Part shown: positions 53,594-62,072 of the stretch, piece by piece
Position numbering within the stretch: position 1 is the first letter of the stretch
Layout: each line of letters opens with the position of its first letter
Assembly: GCA_024236015.1 (NCBI GenBank)
Contig: JACKLK010000005.1
Span: forward strand, 248,001-312,000
Origin: Rhodoferax sp.
Lineage (GTDB): Bacteria > Pseudomonadota > Gammaproteobacteria > Burkholderiales > Burkholderiaceae_C
Direction of reading: 5' to 3'
Length of the DNA: 64,000 bases
Translations under genes and position numbers: made by a program
Notes under the pieces: generated by a model
Database searches by the model: none
Told to the model about the DNA's origin: nothing
Seen by the model: only the letters and a program-made list of their open reading frames with translations

Positions 53594-54268
53594 TCAGCCC
53601 GGCGTCGACTGTGTGGCGCCGCGAACGCGCGGCCAGGTGTTCTGGATGTGTTCGCGCATCGCCTGCGACAGCGCCGCGGCGTCGCGCCGCGCGAGTGCGT
53701 CGATCATGCGCTCGTGTTCCGCCATCGCGGCGGCCCAGTTCTCGGCGCCGGAGTTGCCGCTGTAGCGCAGGCTGCGCATGCGTTTGCTCAGCGTGGCGTG
53801 GGTCTGGCTCAGGGTGTCGTTGTCGGCCAGCGCGACCAATGCCTCGTGGATCTGCTGGTTGAGCACGAAATACTCGAGCCGCTGGCGCTTGTCGTACAGC
53901 GCCCGCATGCGCCGGTGCATGTCGATGACCGCGTCGATGCGTGCCGCGTCGGCCTGGCAGGCGCGTTCGCCGGCAAAGGCCTCGATCAGCGCGATCACGT
54001 CCAGCATGTCGCGCGCATCCTTGTCGGTGAACACCTTGACGATGGCCCCGCGCAGCGGCAGCAGTTCGACCAGGCCCTCGGAGGTGAGCACCTTGAGCGC
54101 CTCGCGGATCGGCGTGCGCGACACGCCGAGTTGCTGGGCCAATTGCATCTCCTGGATCCGCTCGCCCGGTGCGAGCTTGGACTCCACGATCATGTCGCGG
54201 ATGCGGTTCGTCACTTCCTCGTGCAGCGGAATACGGGCGATCTGTGCCATGGGCTCCGGGTGGTTCAT
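53594..54268 (-). CDS. GntR-family transcriptional regulator (FadR/FCD type)
   Basis: 224 residues from the ATG at 54268; an ATG 17 codons earlier or one six codons later is also possible. The winged helix has ERIQEMQLAQQLGVSRTPIREALKVLTSEGLV, and the C-terminal all-helical FCD ligand domain has metal/ligand residues in NQQIHEALVALADND and the H of AEHERMIDAL. It is divergent from the pdxA-like operon, whose promoter carries a perfect 16-bp palindrome, so it is probably the repressor of that operon, with a carboxylate as inducer. Confidence 0.88.
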   Translation of the reverse strand: MNHPEPMAQIARIPLHEEVTNRIRDMIVESKLAPGERIQEMQLAQQLGVSRTPIREALKVLTSEGLVELLPLRGAIVKVFTDKDARDMLDVIALIEAFAGERACQADAARIDAVIDMHRRMRALYDKRQRLEYFVLNQQIHEALVALADNDTLSQTHATLSKRMRSLRYSGNSGAENWAAAMAEHERMIDALARRDAAALSQAMREHIQNTWPRVRGATQSTPG

Positions 54269-54296
54269 GGCTGCGAGTATGGGTGAAAAAACGGTG

Positions 54297-54326
54297 TTGA
54301 CACCAGGCCAGATCGCCATCTACATT
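54297..54326 (+). promoter_or_regulatory. Sigma-70 promoter of the pdxA-like operon
   Basis: TTGACA (54297-54302), an 18-bp spacer, then TACATT (54321-54326). This is a strong match. The start point should fall around 54333, inside the palindrome that follows. Confidence 0.7.
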
Positions 54327-54342
54327 ATCCGTAATTACGGAT
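54327..54342. promoter_or_regulatory. GntR operator palindrome
   Basis: ATCCGTAATTACGGAT is a perfect 16-bp palindrome directly after the -10 box, covering the expected transcription start. A second inverted repeat, TGAAATCC (54361-54368) and GGATTTCA (54372-54379), lies in the leader and shares the ATCC/GGAT ends. Both suit the divergent GntR regulator. Confidence 0.75.
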
Positions 54343-54387
54343 TACACATTACCAATACGTTGAAATCCACCGGATTTCATCCGCCCC

Positions 54388-55380
54388 ATGCAGACCATGC
54401 AACTCGACCCGTTACCCACAATTGCACTTTTCACAGGCGATCCGGCCGGCATCGGCCCCGAACTCGTCGAGAAGCTGCTGGCAGACCGGTCCGCGACCGA
54501 CTCCGCCCGGGTGCTGCTGATCGGCCAGCAGGGTGGCGCCGCGGTCCGGTCCGCGGTGCAGATCCACGACTGGCCCGGCCGCGACAGCGCGCCATTTGCG
54601 CCTGGTGTCGCCGCTGCCGACAACGGCCGCTACATGCTCGAGGGCCTGGCCCAGGGCGTGGACCTGGTCCGCGGCGGTGCCGCCGACGCCTTCTGTTTTG
54701 CGCCGCTGAACAAGGGGGCATTGCGCCTGGGCGGCATGCACCAGGAGGATGAATTGCGCTGGTTCTCCGATCACCTGGCCTACGACGGTGAATGCGGCGA
54801 ACTCAACGTGCTCAAGAACCTGTGGACCGCGCGGGTCACCTCCCACGTGGCGCTGCGCGACGTGAGTGGCCTGCTGACGCCGCAGAAGGTGGCCAATGCG
54901 ATCCGCATGATCACCGAGGCCTTGCGCGATGCCGGCGTGCCGCAGCCGCGCATTGCCGTGTGCGGCCTCAATCCGCACAACGGCGACAACGGCAACTACG
55001 GCGACGAAGAGGGCCGCATCATCGGCCCCGGCGTGGCGCTGGCGGAACAGCAGGGATATCCCGCGCACGGGCCGTTTCCGGCCGACACCGCCTTCGTGCG
55101 CGCGGTGCGGGCCCAGGGCGGCTACGACGGCGTGGTCACGATGTACCACGACCAGGGACAGATCGCGATGAAGCTGCTGGGCTTCGAACAGGGCGTGACG
55201 GTGCACGGCGGCCTGCCGATCCCGATCACCACGCCCGCACACGGAACCGCCTACGACATCGTGGGCAAGGGCATCGCCAGTCCGCGGGCGATGCGCAACG
55301 CATTCGACCTGGCCGTTCGCATGGGCCAGGCCTTTCGCCGCAAGAAGGCAGATGCAAACCCCAAGGAGACATTGGCATGA
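54388..55380 (+). CDS. 4-hydroxythreonine-4-phosphate dehydrogenase family protein (PdxA-like)
   Basis: 330 residues. The metal-binding histidines of PdxA are in place: His153 (TSHVALRDV), His197 (LNPHNGDNGNYGDEE) and His254 (MYHDQGQIAMK). GDPAGIGPELV begins the protein as usual. Linkage to a GntR regulator and a Bug binding protein, rather than to pyridoxine genes, points to the PdxA2 branch, which works in catabolism of hydroxy-acid phosphates. Two ATGs (54388 and 54397) are possible starts; neither has a clear ribosome-binding site. The stop overlaps the next ATG. Confidence 0.88.
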   Translation: MQTMQLDPLPTIALFTGDPAGIGPELVEKLLADRSATDSARVLLIGQQGGAAVRSAVQIHDWPGRDSAPFAPGVAAADNGRYMLEGLAQGVDLVRGGAADAFCFAPLNKGALRLGGMHQEDELRWFSDHLAYDGECGELNVLKNLWTARVTSHVALRDVSGLLTPQKVANAIRMITEALRDAGVPQPRIAVCGLNPHNGDNGNYGDEEGRIIGPGVALAEQQGYPAHGPFPADTAFVRAVRAQGGYDGVVTMYHDQGQIAMKLLGFEQGVTVHGGLPIPITTPAHGTAYDIVGKGIASPRAMRNAFDLAVRMGQAFRRKKADANPKETLA

Positions 55381-56339
55381 AGCAATTGAAGAAGATCCTG
55401 TGCGCCGGCATCCTGCTGGCGCCTCTGGTGGCGCTGGCGCAGACCTACCCGAGCAAGCCGGTGCGCATCATGGTCGGCGCCAATGCCGGGGGCGGCACCG
55501 ACATCATCGCGCGCATGCTGGCCGAAAAGATGGCCGAGGGCCTCAAGGGCAGCTTCGTCGTCGAGAACAAGCCCGGCGCGTCCAACACGATCGCGGCGGA
55601 CCTGACCGCCAAGGCGCCGGCCGACGGCCACACCTTGCTGGTGGCCACCAACACCGGCCAGGCGATCGCGCCGCACCTGCTCAAGCTCGGTTTCGATCCG
55701 ATCAAGGACCTGACGCCGGTGGCGCTGATCGTCACCGTCCCCAATGTGCTGGTCGCCGGCCCGGCGGTGACGGCCACCAATGTCAAGGAGCTGGTCGCCC
55801 ACATGAAGGCCAAGCCGGACGACATCAAGTACGGCTCGTCGGGCGTGGGCAGCACCCAGCACATCGCGGGCGAAGGTTTCAACCTGGCCGCCGGCGTCAA
55901 GAGCGTGCACGTGCCGTACAAGGGCAGCAGCCAGGCCCACCTCGACCTGATCGCCGGCAACATCCAGATCATGTTCGACACCACCTCGTCGGCCATGGGC
56001 CAGATCAAGGCCGGCAAGCTCAAGCCGCTGGCGGTGACCACCGCCACGCGCAGCGCCGAACTGCCGCAGGTGCCGACGCTGGCCGAAGCGGGTGTGCCCG
56101 GCTTCGAGATGAGCACCTGGTACGGCATGTTCGTCACCGGCGGCACCCCGCCCGAGGTGACCGCAAAGCTGCAGGCCGAACTGGCCCGCATCCTCAAGCT
56201 GCCCGACGTGCAGGCCAAGCTCAAGGGCCTGGGCGGTGAGCCCGGCAATCTGACGCCGGAGCAGTTCGCGCAGATGAACCGGCAGGACTACGAGAAATTC
56301 GGTGTGCTGATCAAGCAGGCGAACATCAAGCTGGAGTGA
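55377..56339 (+). CDS. Bug-family substrate-binding protein
   Basis: 320 residues. A signal peptide (MKQLKKILCAGILLAPLVALAQ, cleaved after residue 21) leads into TYPSKPVRIMVGANAGGGTDIIARM and the Bug motif ENKPGASNTIAADLTAKAPADGHTLL. AAGGAGA lies before its ATG, which overlaps the pdxA-like stop. It probably captures the carboxylate that induces the operon. No tctA or tctB genes are nearby. Confidence 0.91.
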   Translation: MKQLKKILCAGILLAPLVALAQTYPSKPVRIMVGANAGGGTDIIARMLAEKMAEGLKGSFVVENKPGASNTIAADLTAKAPADGHTLLVATNTGQAIAPHLLKLGFDPIKDLTPVALIVTVPNVLVAGPAVTATNVKELVAHMKAKPDDIKYGSSGVGSTQHIAGEGFNLAAGVKSVHVPYKGSSQAHLDLIAGNIQIMFDTTSSAMGQIKAGKLKPLAVTTATRSAELPQVPTLAEAGVPGFEMSTWYGMFVTGGTPPEVTAKLQAELARILKLPDVQAKLKGLGGEPGNLTPEQFAQMNRQDYEKFGVLIKQANIKLE

Positions 56340-56695
56340 CGATGCCGGCCGCAGCCGTGCAGGCTTGCGCGGCTGCCGCCCCTGTGCCCGTTTCTGCGCC
56401 GAGGCGTCGCCGCGCACGCATGGCATCGGTCCGCGCCCGTGCACCGTGACGGGCAGCCTCGCGCATCCCCGACAGCCGTCGCGCTCCAGCGGCGCGCGCG
56501 AGGCTTCGCCAAGGTCGCAGCAGGCCGATTGTGTATCCGTGTGCAAGAGATGGGCGCGTGCGTAGCAATACGCACAGCGCGAGCCGTGAACGCGACTAGC
56601 ATGGCGCGGTGTCGTGGCCAACCGCCTTCGGTTGCCCGGCACCGGGCGTTCGGACGACGAACCCCTGTTCTGTCAGCCGACCGGGAAGCACACAC
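56340..56695. other. 356-bp region without a recognisable gene
   Basis: No frame here shows protein-like composition. The only notable structure is a 7-bp perfect inverted repeat GTGCGTA/TACGCAC with a GCAA loop (56558-56575), which could be a hairpin or an operator for the gene at 56696. GC-rich short inverted repeats elsewhere look incidental. Confidence 0.6.
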
Positions 56696-57448
<753 letters not shown>

Positions 57449-57518
57449 AACCCGTCGCACCCGATCCAGCCCGGACCGCCCGTGGCATGCAGCTTCACCC
57501 ACCTTCAGGGGATATTCG

Positions 57519-57998
57519 ATGAACCAACACCTTTTCTTGTCCATCCGGCCGCTGGCCGTGGTGCTCGCCATGGCCTTGTCCTGCGGCGGCGCACTGGCCA
57601 CCAAGCCCGACGGCGACGACCACGGCAAGAATCGGAGCAAGAAGCAGAAACACAGCGAGGTCGTGCGTGCGCAGGTGCCCGTCGGCGGGTACTTCATCGC
57701 CAGCCAGCGCGTCGCGGTCACCACGTATTACGGCCAGCAACGCAAGGCCGGTCATTGCCCGCCGGGCCTGGCCAAGAAGAACAACGGCTGTCTGCCGCCC
57801 GGGCAGGCCAGGAAGTGGCAGCTGGGCCAGGCATTGCCGGGCACGGTGGTGCTGCACCCGGTGCCGCAGGCCGTGATCGTCAAGATCGGTGCGCCACCGG
57901 CGGGCTACCGTTATGTGCGCGTCGCCAACGACCTGTTGTTGATCGCCATCGGTACACAGATCGTGGTCGATGCGATCGAGGACCTGATGGCGCTGTAG
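57519..57998 (+). CDS. Exported CigR/RcnB-like protein
   Basis: 159 residues. Signal peptide at residues 1-27 (LAVVLAMALSCGGALA). The mature part has a highly charged segment (DGDDHGKNRSKKQKH) and the CPPGLAKKNNGCLPPGQARKW motif with two cysteines, which marks the CigR-like anti-virulence regulator family, followed by an RcnB-like end (YRYVRVANDLLLIAIGTQIVVDAIEDL). The last stretch may associate with the membrane. It follows the Gly-rich gene by 70 bp; both may be cell-envelope proteins. Confidence 0.8.
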   Translation: MNQHLFLSIRPLAVVLAMALSCGGALATKPDGDDHGKNRSKKQKHSEVVRAQVPVGGYFIASQRVAVTTYYGQQRKAGHCPPGLAKKNNGCLPPGQARKWQLGQALPGTVVLHPVPQAVIVKIGAPPAGYRYVRVANDLLLIAIGTQIVVDAIEDLMAL

Positions 57999-58056
57999 GG
58001 GTCGGCCGCGTGGCGGCGGTGCCCGTTCGTGCCCTGCGGGCCGGTGCGCCGGCCGG

Positions 58057-61000
58057 TCATCGGCGCCCGGATCTTCCCGCTGCCAGGCCCTGGGCCAGTT
58101 CCGTGCAGCGCTGTGCATCGAGGGGTTGCCCGGCCCGGGCAAAACCCGCTGCCGCAGCGGCAAAACGCGTCGCCGCCTGACCGGTGCCGGGGCTCCTGCC
58201 GGCGGCAATGTGCCCACGCACCTCCTCGTGCGCCGCGTGCCACGCCGGCAGTCGCATCACGACTTGGGCCAGATAGGCACATTGCGTCTCGTGTTGCTCG
58301 GCCAGGTCCAGCTCGCCGGCGCGTGCCGCCGCGATGGCCGCGGGGATCGCGAACGTGATACGGCAACCGGGGCAGGTCTCCAACGGGCCGCGCACCGATG
58401 CACTGGCGTCTTCCATCACATGCAGTGCCGCGGCCGGGTCGTCCTGGTGCAGCTGGATGCGGGTGCCGTAGATGCGGTCGAGCAGGTGGAAGCCGATGTC
58501 GGTCTGGCGTGCGACATCCAGTGCGTCGTCGATCAACACACGGGCATCTTCGCGCCGGCCCTCGTGCAACGCCACCTCGGCCAGGCGCTGCAGCGACAAG
58601 GCTTCGCCCACGGCGCCGCCGATCGCCCGGTGCAGCCGGGCGCCTTCGCGCAGGGTTTCACGCGCGCCGCGCAGGTCACCGGACAACAGCGCGGCTTCGC
58701 CGTGCAAGGTCACGCCAAAGGCTTCGCCACGGGCCGCGCCCAGGCGCCGGGCCTCGGTGGCCAGTCCGTCGGCAAAGGCGATCACGTCCGCATACGGCTT
58801 GGCCCCGTACAGAAAACGTTGCGTGATGCAAAGGTGGCCATCGAACACGCGCAACGCCAGTTGCGGCAGGTGGCTGGTTTCCTGCAGATCGGCCCACACG
58901 CTGCGGTGCAGTTCGCCGCGCGCATGCGCGGCCGCCGCCTGCGCCCACGAGGCGATCACCAGCGACGTGGTGTCGCCGGACTCCAGCGCCAGGCGGCGCG
59001 CCGCGGCGGCCTTGGCCGTGCCGATCGCGGGGTCGGTCGCACCCAGCGCGGCGGCGCCCGCATACGCCAGGGCCTCGCTCAGGCGGCCGTCCACCGAGGT
59101 CGGCTGCACGCCTTTGAGCGCCAGCAGCGCGCCCTTGGGGTCGCCCTGCTTGACCTGCGCCAATGCGGCCTTGGCGCGCAGGTTGTGGCTTTCCGGCTCC
59201 CCGGCCACCTCGGCGGCCTGGCGGTAGGTCGCCATCGCGCCGGGATCGCCCATGGCGTCCAGCGCCTCGGCGCGCAGCCGCAGGGCTTCGGCATGCCCGG
59301 CTTCGGCCTGCAGCATGGGGGCGAGATGGCGCAAGGCATCGCTGAACGCCGCCAGCCGCACCGCGTCGCGTGCGGCGGCCAGCAGCCAGGGCATGGCACC
59401 GGTCGCGTCGCCGGCCTCCAGCCAATGGTGCGCCACCTGGGCCGGTGGGGTGTCGGTGTCGGCCAGCCGGGTCGCGATGTCGCGGTGCATCCGGGCCTGC
59501 CGATGGGGCGGCACCTGGTCGATCAGCGCCTGGCGCACCAGCGCGTGCCGGAAGCGGTACCGTCCGTCGACCAGCACCAGGGCGCCGGCGTCCAGCGCGC
59601 GGTCGAGCGCGGTGTAGCTGACCAGTTGCGCCAGGTGGACCAGCGCGTCCACGGTGCGCAGGTCCAGTTCGTCGCCGCACAGCGCCATCCAGCGCAGCAG
59701 CGACAGGGCCTCGTCGGGCACGTCGCACAGGCGCGTGGTGATCGCCTCGGCCGCGGTGCCCGGCAGGCGCAGGACATCGCCGGTGCCGGCGCACCGCGCC
59801 AGCTCGATGGCGGCAAACGGGTTTCCCTCGGCGGACTGCACGATGCGATCGATCACCGCGTCGGGCACCGGAGCGGGCAAGGCGCGCTTGACCAGCCGGT
59901 GGCTCTCGTCGTCGTCCAGCGGCTCGAGGTCGAGCAGCTTCAGGCGCCCGGCCCGGTGCAGTCGCGCCATGCCGCGCGCCCATGCCGTTGCAGGCGGTAC
60001 CGGCCGCGTCGCGGCCAGCAGGAACAGCGGCGCGCCGGCCATCGCCAGTTGCACCAGCACCTCGATGTCGGCGTCGTCGAGCAGGTGCGCGTCGTCGACC
60101 TGCAGCAACAGGTCCCGGCCGGACGCCGCCGCCAGCAGCAGGCGCCGCACGGCACCGACGACCTGGTGCCGTCCCAGCGGCCCGAGGGGTTCGTCGGCGG
60201 GAAGCGCCAGCGGGCTGAACAGGGCCAGCACGGTGCGCGCCGGCGCCCCGATGCGGTCGAGCGTGCCGCGGTCGTCCAGGATGACGCGTTCGACGATCGA
60301 TGCGATGGCGCCGTAGGAGCGGCCGCTTTGCACGGCGTCCAGGCGCAACACCGCCCAGCCGCGCTGCCGTGCCTGGGCGCGCAACTCGTGGCACAAGGCG
60401 CTCTTGCCGATGCCTGCCGCCCCGCGCAGCACCACGCCGGCGGGCCGCTCGGACGGGCCCATGCCCAGCCAGGCCGTGACCTGGCCGAGTTCCGGCGCGC
60501 GTCCGACGAAGGCCGGCCCGCTGGCCCGCAGGCCGGCCACGCAGCGGTCGTACAGCGCCTCGGTGCGTGCGTCCGGTGCCACGCCCAGCGACTGCTGCAA
60601 GGCTTCGCGCAGGTGTGCGTACCAGCGCAGCGCGGCGGACCGGTTGCCGGATTCCAGCGCACGCTGCATCAGGGCCCGGTGTGCCGGTTCGTCGGTCGCC
60701 TCGTGCCGGGCCAGCAGTTCCCACTGGCCGCTGGCGCGCAACAGGTCCAGGTACAACGCGCGCAGCCGCTCGCGCGCCGGTTCGGTCCAGGACTCGTAGC
60801 GGACGCCGGGCAGCAGGTCGCCGCCATAGCGGCTGGCCACGTCGGCGCATTCGGCCGGGTCGTGCTGGCGCAGCGCGGTGCGTGCCTGCTGCTCGAACGT
60901 GTCGGCATCCACCCGCACCGGTCGCTCGGGCCACAACACCAGCTCGCCGCCCAGCAGCGTGATGCCGTCGTGCCGCCCCAGCGCCTGGCGGCCATGGTGC

Positions 61001-61281
61001 AGCGCCTTGCGCAGGTTGGCGGCTCCGGCGTCGGGGTCGAGCTGCGGCCACAACGCGTCGATGGCGAGATCGCGCGACATGCGCTGGCGCGGCTGCAGGG
61101 CCAGCAACTGCACCAGATGCGCGGCGCGCAGGCTGGGCCAGCGCTCCGCGGCGACGGGCTCGTCGCCGATCGCCGCGTCGAAGCGGCCCAGCACGTCGAT
61201 GGCCAGGCGCGCCGGCGGCTCGCCGGTCTGCGGCAGCAGCATGTGGGCATGCACCCCGGTTGCGTCGGGCCGTTGTTTCAT
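58057..61281 (-). CDS. Large BTAD-ATPase-TPR transcriptional regulator
   Basis: 1074 residues. An OmpR-like winged helix (about 25-110, LAIDALWPQLDPDAGAANLRKALHHGRQAL) is followed by a bacterial transcriptional activator domain (about 115-255), an AAA-type ATPase with Walker A GAAGIGKS at 287-294 and Walker B LLLQVDDAHLL, and a TPR-rich C-terminal half. This SARP/AfsR-like layout is more familiar from actinobacteria; in proteobacteria such proteins are fewer. The ATG at 61281 begins 137 bp from the divergent small gene at 61418. It may control the divergent small gene and the globin, by position only. Confidence 0.88.
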   Translation of the reverse strand: MKQRPDATGVHAHMLLPQTGEPPARLAIDVLGRFDAAIGDEPVAAERWPSLRAAHLVQLLALQPRQRMSRDLAIDALWPQLDPDAGAANLRKALHHGRQALGRHDGITLLGGELVLWPERPVRVDADTFEQQARTALRQHDPAECADVASRYGGDLLPGVRYESWTEPARERLRALYLDLLRASGQWELLARHEATDEPAHRALMQRALESGNRSAALRWYAHLREALQQSLGVAPDARTEALYDRCVAGLRASGPAFVGRAPELGQVTAWLGMGPSERPAGVVLRGAAGIGKSALCHELRAQARQRGWAVLRLDAVQSGRSYGAIASIVERVILDDRGTLDRIGAPARTVLALFSPLALPADEPLGPLGRHQVVGAVRRLLLAAASGRDLLLQVDDAHLLDDADIEVLVQLAMAGAPLFLLAATRPVPPATAWARGMARLHRAGRLKLLDLEPLDDDESHRLVKRALPAPVPDAVIDRIVQSAEGNPFAAIELARCAGTGDVLRLPGTAAEAITTRLCDVPDEALSLLRWMALCGDELDLRTVDALVHLAQLVSYTALDRALDAGALVLVDGRYRFRHALVRQALIDQVPPHRQARMHRDIATRLADTDTPPAQVAHHWLEAGDATGAMPWLLAAARDAVRLAAFSDALRHLAPMLQAEAGHAEALRLRAEALDAMGDPGAMATYRQAAEVAGEPESHNLRAKAALAQVKQGDPKGALLALKGVQPTSVDGRLSEALAYAGAAALGATDPAIGTAKAAAARRLALESGDTTSLVIASWAQAAAAHARGELHRSVWADLQETSHLPQLALRVFDGHLCITQRFLYGAKPYADVIAFADGLATEARRLGAARGEAFGVTLHGEAALLSGDLRGARETLREGARLHRAIGGAVGEALSLQRLAEVALHEGRREDARVLIDDALDVARQTDIGFHLLDRIYGTRIQLHQDDPAAALHVMEDASASVRGPLETCPGCRITFAIPAAIAAARAGELDLAEQHETQCAYLAQVVMRLPAWHAAHEEVRGHIAAGRSPGTGQAATRFAAAAAGFARAGQPLDAQRCTELAQGLAAGRSGRR

Positions 61282-61417
61282 GACGACCAGTCTGAGCCCT
61301 GCGGTGCGGCGGCGCAAGGGCCTGGAACGCCAGGAACGATCCAGGAACGACGGATCGTCAGGATGCGCATCAGGCCGGTCCATTCCGGGCGGCCGCCTTC
61401 ATCGAGGAGAACACACC

Positions 61418-61636
61418 ATGAACGTTCGACAACTGAGTATTCCCCTGTCCGGTCACGGCACCGCCGTGCTGACGCTGCCCCAGCCGGTGGCGCCGGAGAC
61501 CCTCGGCATGCTCGAGCACGCGCTGTGCACCGGCTTGCGCCAGCTGCAGCGCGAGATGCGCGGCGCCGCGTCCGATCCCGGGCAGATCGAATACGCCTCG
61601 TGGCAGACGCAACAACCCGTCACCGCCCGGCACTGA
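61418..61636 (+). CDS. Small protein of unknown function
   Basis: 72 residues. MNVRQLSIPLSGHGTAVLTLPQPVAPETLGMLE resembles small bacterial proteins with a beta hairpin followed by one amphipathic helix (LEHALCTGLRQLQREM). GAGGAGA lies about eight bases before the ATG. The gene is divergent from the BTAD regulator and is followed by the truncated haemoglobin gene 49 bp later, probably in one operon. Function unknown. Confidence 0.65.
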   Translation: MNVRQLSIPLSGHGTAVLTLPQPVAPETLGMLEHALCTGLRQLQREMRGAASDPGQIEYASWQTQQPVTARH

Positions 61637-61685
61637 GGCGCCGCCGCATGTCCCTTTTCCCGCAACCGCATTTCCGGAGATCACC

Positions 61686-62060
61686 ATGACCGAAACCACG
61701 ACCACCACCCTGTACGACCGCCTGGGCCGCCGCGACGGCATCACGAACATCACCCGCGAACTGATCAAGAACCACATGGCCAACCCGCTGGTGCGCAACC
61801 GCTACGAGCAGATCACGGACATGGACCGCATCGAGCGCAACGTGATCGACTTCTTCTGCGCCGGATCGGGCGGTCCCGAGGCTTACCATGGCAAGGACAT
61901 GGTGGCCACGCACCGCGGCATGAACGTCAGCGAGCAGGAGTTCGTCGCCGTCATTGACGACGCGATGGCGGCGCTGGAGACCTGCGGCGTGGAGCCGCCG
62001 GTGCGCAATGAAGTGCTCGCCGTGTTGTGGTCGATGAAGGCCGAGGTGGTCCGGATCTGA
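61686..62060 (+). CDS. Group 1 truncated haemoglobin
   Basis: 124 residues. The 2-on-2 globin pattern is present: LYDRLGRRDGITNI at the N-terminus, RIERNVIDFFCAGSGGPEAYHGKDM, and the proximal haem His76 in MVATHRGMNVSEQEF. The B-helix, where many group 1 members have a Phe-Tyr pair, reads RELIKNHMANP, so the ligand-stabilising Tyr B10 seems to be missing. It could bind oxygen or NO; role unknown. CCGGAG stands before the ATG. It converges on a P-type ATPase gene. Confidence 0.88.
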   Translation: MTETTTTTLYDRLGRRDGITNITRELIKNHMANPLVRNRYEQITDMDRIERNVIDFFCAGSGGPEAYHGKDMVATHRGMNVSEQEFVAVIDDAMAALETCGVEPPVRNEVLAVLWSMKAEVVRI

Positions 62061-62072
62061 GACCGGGGCGGC

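Noticed and set aside
58126..61689. A 1187-codon plus-strand open frame opposite the BTAD regulator
   Set aside because: Shadow of a well-supported regulator that has Walker motifs; the plus frame shows no domains.
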